A stretch of DNA of 64,000 nt from DASCQC01 sp036012865. Lineage in GTDB: Bacteria > Pseudomonadota > Gammaproteobacteria > Comchoanobacterales > Comchoanobacteraceae. Below are positions 34,195 to 41,812 of this stretch, one piece after another (the first letter of the stretch is position 1; each line of letters opens with the position of its first letter). Made by a program: the position numbers and the translations under genes. The notes beneath the pieces were generated by a model. The model was given only the letters and a program-made list of their open reading frames with translations, did not search any database and had not been told where the DNA came from. The stretch is from the NCBI GenBank assembly GCA_036012865.1, contig DASCQC010000010.1:53613-117612 (forward strand), read 5' to 3'.

Positions 34195-35108
34195 GATGCT
34201 TCCTTGCCAAATATGATATCTAATCTACAGTTAGTTGCATCCAGAGTTGCCAACTGTCCAATAGGCAATACGGCCCGGCTATCAAAATGGCCATATGGAA
34301 AATCTTTAATACAAGGGGCTTTTATCTTTTTACACCAATCATTAATTACAGCATCTGATGAGCCATCACGATCAGCGTGTATTTTAGATTCACAGTTCTT
34401 AAATTTACCTATAATAACTCCAGCTACTTCATCAAAAATTCCAGCAAGGTAAAGCTGAGATAGCATGCCATCCATTACATACGGTTCAGACCAAACTTCT
34501 TCAAAAAAGAATATTTTATCTTTAAAATTTGGTTGAAATGGCGTGCCTATTAAGAAAAGAAGGCACATTAAATTTCCGCCAATGATTGGAGCAGTAACTT
34601 TACCTGTATTAACTGTCTCACCACCAGAAATACTGTAGTTATTTTGTATAAAGCAATTGACAAGACCGTCTTCAATTAAGGGATCGAGAGACTGTAGTTC
34701 AGCAACATCTCTGCAGGTAAACCCTGTGAACGATCTCAAGTTTGTTTTGCTATAAATGCCGAGTTGTAATGAAGTAGTATCGCTAAAACCAATTATCGGT
34801 TTTGGGTTATTTTTAATGGCTTTATAATCTAATAGGGGCAATGTTCTTACTGAACCAGCTCCTCCACCTGTAACAACTAGGGCATCAACTTCTGGATCAT
34901 TGAAGAAATTCATGATATCTTCAGCTCGTTCTTCATCGGTGCCAGCTAAAAATCTATCTGACTTAGTATTATGGTTGCCGACTTTGACCTTACAGCCATG
35001 TTTTTCAAAAAATTCAATAGATGCCTCTAATCTACCAGGAAAAAGAGGGCTAGATGGAGTAATTAATCCAATAGAAGTGCCTTGAAGTAATTCAATCTTG
35101 CTGTTCAT
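34191..35108 (-). CDS. S66 peptidase, LD-carboxypeptidase/MccF family
   Basis: 305 aa. The N-terminal subdomain has SIGLITPSSPLFPGRLEASI. The nucleophile elbow with the catalytic Ser is IIGFSDTTSLQLGIYS near residue 115. The C-terminal subdomain supplies Glu in FFFEEVWSEPYVM and His in KDFPYGHFDSRAVLPIG. The family includes LdcA (murein recycling) and MccF (cleavage of microcin C and related aminoacyl nucleotides). It is first in a three-gene operon with two RimL-type GNAT domains, which resembles the MccF plus MccE self-immunity arrangement. Murein recycling remains an alternative. Confidence 0.8.
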   Translation of the reverse strand: MNSKIELLQGTSIGLITPSSPLFPGRLEASIEFFEKHGCKVKVGNHNTKSDRFLAGTDEERAEDIMNFFNDPEVDALVVTGGGAGSVRTLPLLDYKAIKNNPKPIIGFSDTTSLQLGIYSKTNLRSFTGFTCRDVAELQSLDPLIEDGLVNCFIQNNYSISGGETVNTGKVTAPIIGGNLMCLLFLIGTPFQPNFKDKIFFFEEVWSEPYVMDGMLSQLYLAGIFDEVAGVIIGKFKNCESKIHADRDGSSDAVINDWCKKIKAPCIKDFPYGHFDSRAVLPIGQLATLDATNCRLDIIFGKEAS

Positions 35109-35141
35109 AGTGATTTTCTCATGATAACTGAATCATGACCC

Positions 35142-35689
35142 TTAAACTCTTCTGGTATTATACAAAGAAAGCATGGGATTAACAACAAAATATAATATAC
35201 CCGTTGAAACAATTAACCTTAGAAATCCCATGAAAAATTGCTCAAAAGGAACACAAATAAGAACAGCAGAATTATGCGAAATATCGTGAATTTTCTTATT
35301 CAGGGCGCCAGCATAATTATTCTGAAAAAAATTATAAGAAGCATCATCAAGTGCTTAAACACATCTCTTGTTATTTCAACGGTTAATCTTGGATATAATT
35401 TCAACCCAATATAATTATAAAAATTTGTTACTAATACACCAACAAACATAACAACTAAATAGATAAGTCCTAATAACATGATTGTAGAGAATGCTGAGTT
35501 ATCATTTGATTCCGTAGCTGTATCAATAATAATTTTTAAAAGATAAGGTTTGGTAACCATTTCTACAGACCAAGCAATACCGACAAATAACATCGCTGCT
35601 ATAAACAGTTTCCTGACCTTCATGTATCGCCAAACAAAACTCCATAGATTGCCAGGGAGAGTCTTTGCTTGGGGTTGACTTGAGTCCAT
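35142..35689 (-). pseudogene. Frameshifted, truncated ABC exporter transmembrane domain
   Basis: The first 115 codons (MDSSQPQAKTLPGNLWSF, LTVEITRDVFKHL) encode the start of an ABC exporter membrane domain. Near 35340 the frame breaks. In the next frame the homology continues as LDDASYNFFQNNYAGALNKK and IHDISHNSAVLICVPFEQFF to a stop at 35142. No ATPase domain follows. The gene has therefore lost its 3' half and carries a frameshift. Upstream of the MccF-type gene it may once have exported the peptide or drug concerned. Confidence 0.75.
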
Positions 35690-35853
35690 ATTTATTTAAA
35701 TAACCCATTTAAATTTCGATATTTCTACTTCTGTAAGTATACCAAATTATGTGATATTCAGCATAAAATTCTCGCTGATTAGGTGCAGCTCCACCCACTT
35801 TTCAAAAACGAACCTCAAAATGATGAAATTGCAAAAACCCGGTAAAATCAAAG

Positions 35854-36090
35854 GCCTGGTAGATGCGTACCTTCACGGCCGACGTTCGCATGTAACGGAG
35901 AATTGGAGAACAAAAAGGGAGAATTTGGGGTGTTTTGGGTGATTTTGCGACTCTCTAGGTACGCATGTGTTGCGTGACTGAAATGCGCTAAAGCCCATGA
36001 ATACTGGGGTTTAGAGGTGCTGATACCAAACCAAAAATTCCAGCAAAAACTTTTCGAGAATGAAAAACTGGCGGAGGTTAGTATCCACCA
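35854..36090 (+). repeat. Non-coding repeat family, copy 2
   Basis: Best-preserved copy. GATGCGTACCTT (35861) and AGGTACGCATG (35957) form a long-range inverted repeat. CTAAAGCCC-ATGAATACT-GGGGTTTAG (35989-36014) is a local hairpin with a conserved loop. Then come AAAAACTTTTCGAGAATG and AAAAACTGG. The same blocks in the same order occur in copy 3. A 110-codon minus-strand frame here is not preserved in the other copies. Confidence 0.7.
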
Positions 36091-36216
36091 ATATAACGCT
36101 CTCCAAACTGGGTAGGAAATATGAAATTCAATCCCACCTGGTTTAGGTATATTACACTCTTGGGAACGAAAAATCTGCACCTAAATTAATCTGCACGACT
36201 AAGTTTTTGAGTTCAG

Positions 36217-36257
36217 CATGTCCTTATAGTTACTCTATTTGTAACTTTAGGGACATG
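36217..36257. repeat. Hairpin 1 of a pair (TGTCC-type inverted repeat)
   Basis: CATGTCCTTATAGTTAC and GTAACTTTAGGGACATG pair at 15 of 17 positions around a 7-base loop. The arm sequence recurs in the next hairpin. Confidence 0.65.
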
Positions 36258-36285
36258 GCGACCACAATTCATTATGTGCCTATCT

Positions 36286-36322
36286 TGTCCTCTAGGTTAC
36301 GAATATTGAAACCTAAAGGACA
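36286..36322. repeat. Hairpin 2 of a pair (TGTCC-type inverted repeat)
   Basis: TGTCCTCTAGGTT and AACCTAAAGGACA pair at 12 of 13 positions around an 11-base loop. Arms share TGTCCT-TA(G)GTT with hairpin 1, and a further half-site TTTTAGGACA occurs at 36356. Confidence 0.6.
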
Positions 36323-36346
36323 TACCATGTTCTATTAGTGACGATA

Positions 36347-36482
36347 TTTGCCACTTTTAGGACACAGGATACAGCGCCACTGTTATCGATTATGGCGATT
36401 TTCGATAACAACAAGCATCAAACCTCAAAAGGTGGTGATAAGGATCGGCGTTATTATCGATTTTAGATATTTTCGATAATAA
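36347..36482. repeat. Double-operator element, copy 2 (intact palindromes)
   Basis: Two palindromes share one architecture: TTATCGA-N12-TCGATAA (36383-36408) and TTATTATCGA-N12-TCGATAATAA (36451-36482, ten-base perfect arms). GTGGTGATAAGGAT lies between them. A diverged copy is at 24462-24650. Paired palindromes with a fixed spacer are typical of a dimeric repressor binding twice. The gene it controlled is not evident, since the adjacent gene ends here. Confidence 0.6.
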
Positions 36483-36489
36483 GAGAAAT

Positions 36490-36999
36490 TTACTTGTTGT
36501 ATTCCTCTACAATGCTTTTGGCGTCACGCTCAATGTCACCATTATCGAAATTTATAGTAAAACTAGACACCTCAGCAAACCAAGGATTACGTTCTTTTTG
36601 CAATCCATCCAGAAACGCTGAATAATCAGCAACAGGCAGTAGCGGCCTATAATTGCTCATTCTCTCAGCTTGAACTGAGGTGCTTACCTCAATATACACG
36701 GTAAATTCTGACTTTAATATTTCGCGAGCTTTTGGATCACAAGCAACATTTTCGTCAGTGGTAACCACGATGTTTTCCTGAGTAATCTGGTGTTGCAGGA
36801 TTTCAGTTAATGTTTGATTGAATTTATCTTCACTGCCAGCACCAAATACATCGGTAACGCTGCGGCCAATAGATGCAACGCTAGCTAAAACGTCCGCATT
36901 AATAAACTTCCAACCTAATTGCTTCGCCACTTCTTCTGCCACTACGCCTTTGTCAGCACCGGATTGGCCGACAATAAATATTCTTTTCGCTTTGCTCAT
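36490..36999 (-). CDS. Small P-loop-like NTPase relative (shikimate/adenylate kinase type) with altered Walker A
   Basis: 169 aa from ATG 36999, preceded by GGAGG. The N-terminus KRIFIVGQSGADKGVVAEEV looks like a Walker A strand and loop, but the consensus GxxGxGK(S/T) reads GQSGADKG, losing the last Gly before Lys and the Ser/Thr after it. Further features are GWKFINADVLASVASIGRSV and ERMSNYRPLLPVADYSAFLD, which resemble shikimate-kinase-like folds (strand-DAD, RxxRPLL lid). With the altered loop it may bind nucleotide weakly or not at all. It stands alone, divergent from the AbiE operon. Confidence 0.6.
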   Translation of the reverse strand: MSKAKRIFIVGQSGADKGVVAEEVAKQLGWKFINADVLASVASIGRSVTDVFGAGSEDKFNQTLTEILQHQITQENIVVTTDENVACDPKAREILKSEFTVYIEVSTSVQAERMSNYRPLLPVADYSAFLDGLQKERNPWFAEVSSFTINFDNGDIERDAKSIVEEYNK

Positions 37000-37114
37000 A
37001 TACAGCCTCCACACGTTTTGTCATCTAAACAGTTGAAATTATACTAAATTTACTCCAAAATTAACATTTCAAACAACAAAATAATGCTCCTCATGACTCC
37101 AAAATGGCGTTTTT

Positions 37115-37213
37115 CGTGACTTAAAGGGAATGTCAGGCCTCTTTTTTTGATAATTCTCCTTGACTTACACCAAAACAGGCTCCATAATACCTTTATGTCA
37201 CGAAAAACGTGAC
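37115..37213 (+). promoter_or_regulatory. abiE promoter and AbiEi operator repeats
   Basis: TTGACT (37160-37165), 17 bases, CATAAT (37183-37188). GTCACG-AAAAA-CGTGAC (37197-37213) lies at the transcript start. CGTGACTTAAAGG (37115) and CGTGACTTAGAGG (37208) are direct repeats flanking the promoter. AbiEi antitoxins repress by binding inverted repeats upstream of their own gene, which fits this layout. Confidence 0.7.
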
Positions 37214-37225
37214 TTAGAGGTAATG

Positions 37226-38032
37226 ATGAGCTTATCAGAGTATATCAAAAAAATTAGGCAACACGGTAAACGGCATTTTACCCTGGAAAGATTGATGGCT
37301 GATATGAGTCTTTCTAAAAGTGCTGCCTTAAGCGCTATCTATCGTATAAAGGACCACGGCGAATTGATCTCGCCTCTAAAGGGTTTATATGTCATTGTAC
37401 CGCCAGAACATAAACTGCATGGATGTATTCCTGCAGAAGAACTGATTCCAATTATCATGAAACATCTATGCGCTGAATACTATGTAGCATTGCTGAGTGC
37501 AGCTGGTTTTTATGGAGCAGCCCACCAAAAGATATTTAAATTTCAAGTAATCACTAATGTAAAAATTACTCATCCTTGGGAGTTTGGTCAAATAAAAATC
37601 GAAGTAATACGTAAAAAAGATTTATCAAATTTACCAACGCAAGATTTTACTGTTAATACAGGCTACTTAAAAGTAGCAGCGCCTGAATTAGTAGCGTTAG
37701 ACTTATTGGAATATACCTATCGTTGCGGTGGATTAAATAATGTTGTTACTGTTTTCTCCGAGCTAATAGAAAGTCTTGATGCCGATAAATTAATAAATTT
37801 AGCAACTGATATTGGTGCAGCATATCAACTTCAAAGAATAGGATATATATTAGATAATATTGACTTAATGGATGAAGACTTAGCTAATAAGGTTATTACT
37901 AAATTAGCTGATTTTGTTGCACAAAATAAACCAAAGTATTTGCCACTATCATCTAGAATTCCTAAGAACAAATTCCCAAGATGTAAAAAGTGGAGAATAG
38001 TAATAAATACTGAGATAGAGAGTGATTTATGA
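37226..38032 (+). CDS. abiEi: Type IV toxin-antitoxin system antitoxin AbiEi
   Basis: 268 aa from ATG 37226 (MSLSEYIKKIRQHGKRHFTL), five bases after AGAGG; ATG 37223 is next to it. An N-terminal winged helix (LERLMADMSLSKSAALSAIY with GLYVIVPPEH) is followed by the AbiEi_4-type domain, including AEYYVALLSAAGFYGAAHQ and APELVALDLLEYTYRCGGLN. It represses its operon through the repeats upstream and counters the nucleotidyltransferase toxin AbiEii. The stop overlaps the toxin start by 4 bases. Such pairs abort phage infection and stabilise mobile DNA. Confidence 0.88.
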   Translation: MSLSEYIKKIRQHGKRHFTLERLMADMSLSKSAALSAIYRIKDHGELISPLKGLYVIVPPEHKLHGCIPAEELIPIIMKHLCAEYYVALLSAAGFYGAAHQKIFKFQVITNVKITHPWEFGQIKIEVIRKKDLSNLPTQDFTVNTGYLKVAAPELVALDLLEYTYRCGGLNNVVTVFSELIESLDADKLINLATDIGAAYQLQRIGYILDNIDLMDEDLANKVITKLADFVAQNKPKYLPLSSRIPKNKFPRCKKWRIVINTEIESDL

Positions 38033-38814
38033 TCCCAGAAATATATGTTGAACAATGGAGAAATTCTTATGGATGGCAGACCCTTGCTCAAATAGAGCAA
38101 GATTTAATTATTTGCAGAGCATTAGTTGATTTGTACAATAATGATCATGTTAAAACCAGCCTGGTTTTTAGAGGTGGGACTGCGCTAAATAAATTATTTT
38201 TAAAGCCTCCTTCTAGATACAGTGAAGATATAGATTTTGTACAAAAAAATGCTGATCCAATAGGCCAGACAATAGATACAATAAGAACCGTGCTAAAACC
38301 TTGGCTTGGTGATCCTAAATGGAAAGTAACGAGGCGCAGTGCCAAATTGATTTATAAATATGAAGCAATAAATAAACTACCTTCTAAATTAAAATTAGAA
38401 ATCAATACGACAGAACATTTTCAAGTACTACCATTACGAACAGAAAAATTTGATGTTAAATCTGATTGGTTTAGCGGCACTGCAAATATTGCTACATATG
38501 AAATTGACGAGTTAATAGCTACAAAACTTCGTGCATTGTATCAACGTCGTAAAGGCAGGGATTTGTTCGATTTATGGTATGTAACAAGTCAAAATATTAT
38601 TAATTTAGATCGTGTAATAGATATATTCGCTAAGTATTGTAAAAATGATAATGTAGCTATTACTCGCGATGAGTTTATTAAAAATCTCGAATTAAAAAAA
38701 GACAACCAAGACTTTCAGTTAGATATGGACTTCCTACTTCCCCAGTATCGTGATTGGGATTATAAGAAAGCATATCAATTTGTTATTGAGAATGTCCTTG
38801 AGAAATTACCATGA
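38029..38814 (+). CDS. abiEii: Type IV toxin-antitoxin system toxin AbiEii (nucleotidyltransferase)
   Basis: 261 aa. The nucleotidyltransferase signature is intact: LVFRGGTALNKLFL near residue 49 and the metal-binding DxD in RYSEDIDFVQ near 66. Later come LKLEINTTEH and the typical IDELIATKLRALYQRRKGRD with LFDLWY. AbiEii enzymes add nucleotides to targets such as tRNA and halt growth. It is coupled to abiEi in front. Directly behind it the stop overlaps a truncated GNAT gene in ATGA, so a long transcript continues into the acetyltransferase/kinase genes. Confidence 0.88.
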   Translation: MIPEIYVEQWRNSYGWQTLAQIEQDLIICRALVDLYNNDHVKTSLVFRGGTALNKLFLKPPSRYSEDIDFVQKNADPIGQTIDTIRTVLKPWLGDPKWKVTRRSAKLIYKYEAINKLPSKLKLEINTTEHFQVLPLRTEKFDVKSDWFSGTANIATYEIDELIATKLRALYQRRKGRDLFDLWYVTSQNIINLDRVIDIFAKYCKNDNVAITRDEFIKNLELKKDNQDFQLDMDFLLPQYRDWDYKKAYQFVIENVLEKLP

Positions 38815-38903
38815 AAATATTAGAAACTGATCGATTGATACTTAGAACTTGGAATGATAATGATTTGCAACCCAATACGCTTGCAAAAACACAGGCAAAT
38901 TGA
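38811..38903 (+). pseudogene. 5' fragment of a RimL-type GNAT gene
   Basis: Only 30 codons: KILETDRLILRTWNDNDL then a few foreign residues and TGA. This equals the N-terminus of the complete GNAT at 40030 (KILETDRLILRTWVDEDL). The rest was deleted, joining it to the AAA fragment that follows in another frame. Confidence 0.7.
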
Positions 38904-39249
38904 TTTATCGGATGAATATTCTGATCTTCACTTTTATGATCGTTCTCCTGTTTGCACCTATGCCCTGGCAACGCACCTTAATTTTCAGCCTTCTACTAAT
39001 TTAATACAGGAAATTGAACGAATTAAAAAGTACAATAGTTATGATAAAAAAGTATTTTTTATCGATAATTTAGGGTTTATTGAAAATGCTGACGCTAGAC
39101 AAATTAGTTTTGAGGAGTCTTTGGAATTTGAAAAAGTTCATCTGGCCGCATATGAAAAATTTGGATTTAGCTGTGTTCATATACCAGCTGGGTCAATAGA
39201 AGAAAGAGTGAAATTAATTTTAGAGTATACTGATGATGAAACAGCTTAA
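38854..39249 (+). pseudogene. 5'-truncated AAA_28-like ATPase
   Basis: The 131-codon frame holds the C-terminal two-thirds of a small AAA_28-type predicted ATPase: SDLHFYDRSPVCTYALATHL, KVFFIDNLGFIENADARQIS and EKVHLAAYEKFGFSCVHIPA. The N-terminal P-loop is missing, since the first ~14 residues come from the GNAT fragment read in another frame. The protein should be unable to bind ATP. It overlaps the next GNAT gene by 17 bases. A functional short protein is unlikely but possible. Confidence 0.65.
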
Positions 39250-40021
39250 ATATATTAACAACCAAGACATTCTTGATCAGTTAAAAAAATATCCGAACCA
39301 AGGTATTTTATTTGAAATAATAGAGACTGGGGTAACTGGAACAATTCTTGAGTTAAGTAAAGACGTATTAATTGTTAGAGAAAATTGCAATGACCCATTT
39401 GTGTTTGTTGCAGGAGAGTTAACAGCAACAAATGTTTTACAGATAACAGAACTTCTTAAAGATTATAAGTTCCCCATGGTGCATTGCGATAAGCGATTTC
39501 ATCCATTGTTTTTAGAAAAAGGATGGAATTTTCACGTGAGAACCTTGCTGAAGTTCAATGGTACTATAGACAGTCACCATAAGGCTTTATCAATTTCAAA
39601 AGTTAATTCTACTGAAATATTCAAGCAATGTACTTGGTATAACGAAAGAAAAGAACTGTATGGTAGCGATGACAATTTTGTTAACAATGGTACTGGTTAT
39701 GCGCTTTTCGTTAATGATACTTTAGTTAGTGAGGCATATGCTAGCATTGGCGCTAATATAGCAGAAATAGGTGTTATCACCGCAGATAGATATAGAGGCA
39801 AAGGATACGCGACACAGGTTGTATCATTTATGATTTCTGAACTTGCCAAGCGCAACATATGTCCCGAGTGGAGTTGCAATATTGATAATACTGCTTCTCT
39901 TAAAACAGGATTAAAACTTGGCTTTGAAATTGCAGATTACTATACATTATTAGTCCCAAATTGCGGTAATGTTTTATGCCCCAATCTGGTGAAATGGCTT
40001 GAAAATAAATGGCGGTCATAG
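39233..40021 (+). CDS. GNAT-family acetyltransferase, two-domain
   Basis: 262 aa; ATG 39233 and 39236 are adjacent. Residues 1-115 form an N-terminal domain (LKKYPNQGILFEIIETGVTG, KFPMVHCDKRFHPLFLEKGW). The C-terminal GNAT domain has IAEIGVITADRYRGKGYATQ with the acetyl-CoA loop RGKGYA near residue 190, and WSCNIDNTASLKTGLKLGFE. This looks like the GNAT_acetyltran/FR47-like family with a degenerate first half. The substrate is unknown. It sits in the AbiE-led operon, overlapping the AAA fragment. Confidence 0.75.
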   Translation: MMKQLKYINNQDILDQLKKYPNQGILFEIIETGVTGTILELSKDVLIVRENCNDPFVFVAGELTATNVLQITELLKDYKFPMVHCDKRFHPLFLEKGWNFHVRTLLKFNGTIDSHHKALSISKVNSTEIFKQCTWYNERKELYGSDDNFVNNGTGYALFVNDTLVSEAYASIGANIAEIGVITADRYRGKGYATQVVSFMISELAKRNICPEWSCNIDNTASLKTGLKLGFEIADYYTLLVPNCGNVLCPNLVKWLENKWRS

Positions 40022-40029
40022 GATGTAGT

Positions 40030-40590
40030 TTGAAAATATTAGAAACTGACAGATTAATTTTACGCACATGGGTTGATGAAGACCTGGAATCAATGTTTGC
40101 CATTAATCAAGATCCAAAAGTTATGGAATATTTTCCTAGTCTTCAAAATTTGGAGATGACTAAAAACTTTATAGATAAAGTAAATACTCACTTTGAAAAT
40201 CATGGTTATTCGCTATATGCCTCTGCAAGAAAAGATACGAAAGAATTTATTGGTTTTATTGGGCTGCTAATAGCAGATTTTGAATCGCATTTTACACCTG
40301 CTACAGAAATTGGTTGGCGTTTATCATCCAACCACTGGGGGCAAGGCTTTGCCACTGAAGGAGCGAAAGCCGTTTTAGATTATGCATTTAGAGAATTAAA
40401 GATACCAGAGATCGTATCATTCACCGCTGCTGGCAATTCTAAATCAATTAAAGTAATGCAGAAAATTGGCCTGCAACACAATGAAAGAGATGATTTTGAC
40501 CATCCAAAGTTAGAAGATACTAGCCCATTAAAGCGACATGTGCTGTATCGGCTAAGCCGTGAAAAATACACTCAAGGAGAACGACCATGA
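40030..40590 (+). CDS. RimJ/RimL-type GNAT acetyltransferase
   Basis: 186 aa from TTG 40030 (KILETDRLILRTWVDEDLES), with AGGATG upstream; the frame is open back to 40009. It has TEIGWRLSSNHWGQGFATEG with the acetyl-CoA loop, YAFRELKIPEIVSFTAAGNS and KSIKVMQKIGLQHNERDDFD, all typical of GNAT_3 proteins acetylating N-terminal or small-molecule amines. The C-terminus overlaps the methyltransferase gene in ATGA. The 30-codon fragment at 38811 is a broken relative of this gene. Confidence 0.8.
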   Translation: MKILETDRLILRTWVDEDLESMFAINQDPKVMEYFPSLQNLEMTKNFIDKVNTHFENHGYSLYASARKDTKEFIGFIGLLIADFESHFTPATEIGWRLSSNHWGQGFATEGAKAVLDYAFRELKIPEIVSFTAAGNSKSIKVMQKIGLQHNERDDFDHPKLEDTSPLKRHVLYRLSREKYTQGERP

Positions 40591-41387
40591 CTGAAAAATA
40601 TTGCTATAGCATTGGTGAACAAGGCCAAGAAAGCCTCGGAATTCTAGAGAAAAGCTTTAATGAGCAAACAGAATATTTTTTGAAAAAGCATGGCGTAACA
40701 TCCGGCATGAAAGTACTCGATATTGGCTGCGGTCTTGGATTTATGACTCAAATAATCGCAGGCCTAGTCGGAAGCGATGGTCAGGTTATTGCGATTGATA
40801 ATAATGAAAATCAGATTAAAGCCGCGAGGGCTAGAACTCCGGATAATCTAAACATTGAGTACAAGGTGCATGATATTTATGAATTAGATACATTAGATCA
40901 AAAGTTTGATGTTGTGTATTGTCGCTTCGTTTTACATCATGTGCATAAGCCACGCCATGCTCTTCAACAAATTAAAAAAACTTTAAAACCAGGCGGTCTC
41001 TATATCGGCATTGAAGGAATTATTAATTACGCCTACAGCTATCCCGAACATTCTGCTTGGCAACCACCTAATCTGCCATATGAGGTTGCTGAAGGTGATG
41101 ATCGCAATGGTAACCTTGGTAAAATACTCCCCAGTTTAATAAAACAAGCAGGCATGGAGTGTGTTGAAGGATCAATTTTCCAGCCATTTTTAATCAAGGA
41201 TGATGTTAGGCAGTTACTGCTTAATAATGAATGTCTTGATAGCAAAGAGCATCAAATTAGTAATGGTCATATGACAGAACAAGAGTGGGAAGCTAAATAT
41301 AAAAGTCTTAAAACTTGCGTTGATGATAGCAACACTCTAATCGCATTTTATGCTGGTAATTTTACTGCATCGAGGAAGCCAGCATGA
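40587..41387 (+). CDS. Class I SAM-dependent methyltransferase
   Basis: 266 aa. Motif I is VLDIGCGLGFMTQIIAGLVG near residue 47, followed by the acidic VIAIDNNENQIK. Motif IV is FDVVYCRFVLHHVHKPRHAL near 110 and post-motif KTLKPGGLYIGIEG. The C-terminal part (MECVEGSIFQPFLIKDDVRQ) is substrate-specific. It resembles UbiE/Methyltransf_31-type small-molecule enzymes. Start and stop overlap neighbouring GNAT genes by 4 bases. Sitting among acetyltransferases and an APH kinase, it may modify an antibiotic, but the substrate is unknown. Confidence 0.8.
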   Translation: MTEKYCYSIGEQGQESLGILEKSFNEQTEYFLKKHGVTSGMKVLDIGCGLGFMTQIIAGLVGSDGQVIAIDNNENQIKAARARTPDNLNIEYKVHDIYELDTLDQKFDVVYCRFVLHHVHKPRHALQQIKKTLKPGGLYIGIEGIINYAYSYPEHSAWQPPNLPYEVAEGDDRNGNLGKILPSLIKQAGMECVEGSIFQPFLIKDDVRQLLLNNECLDSKEHQISNGHMTEQEWEAKYKSLKTCVDDSNTLIAFYAGNFTASRKPA

Positions 41388-41812
41388 GCGAACTAAAGTT
41401 TGAAATAAAAGATAATCCTGATTCGCAAGAAAACACAGAAGATCTTATTTTAAAGCAAGGTCTAAGGGATTTTAACCATAATATTTTGAAGGAAAGCGGA
41501 TCATATTTTAGAATTGTTGCCACCGATAATAGCGAAGTTGTAGGCGGACTAATTATAGAAAGATGCAGTGATGCTTTTTACATAAAAACTCTATGGGTTA
41601 ATGAAAATTACCGTAAAGCTGGAATTGCCTCTAAGTTAATGGAGATGCTTTCTGAAAAAGCTCTGTCAGATAAAATTCACAAGATATTTACAGATACTTA
41701 TGGATTTCAAGCTCAAGGCTTCTACGAAAAACAAGGGTTCAAAGTAATCAGCACAGTTCCTAATTATATTCTTGGCCATGACAAAATATATCTTAAAAAG
41801 GAGCTGCAATGA
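41384..41812 (+). CDS. GNAT-family N-acetyltransferase
   Basis: 142 aa. The GNAT core is YFRIVATDNSEVVGGLIIER for beta2-4 and FYIKTLWVNENYRKAGIASK with the CoA loop YRKAGIA near residue 78. Motif B is IFTDTYGFQAQGFYEKQGFK with Tyr and Phe in place. It is a small single-domain enzyme. Both ends overlap neighbours by 4 bases. The closest analogues acetylate aminoglycosides, polyamines or unknown amines. Confidence 0.8.
   Translation: MSELKFEIKDNPDSQENTEDLILKQGLRDFNHNILKESGSYFRIVATDNSEVVGGLIIERCSDAFYIKTLWVNENYRKAGIASKLMEMLSEKALSDKIHKIFTDTYGFQAQGFYEKQGFKVISTVPNYILGHDKIYLKKELQ

Noticed and set aside
35848..36180. 110-codon minus-strand frame over repeat copy 2
   Set aside because: The corresponding frame contains stops in copies 1 and 3, has no ribosome site and no recognisable motif; the sequence is better explained as a structured repeat.
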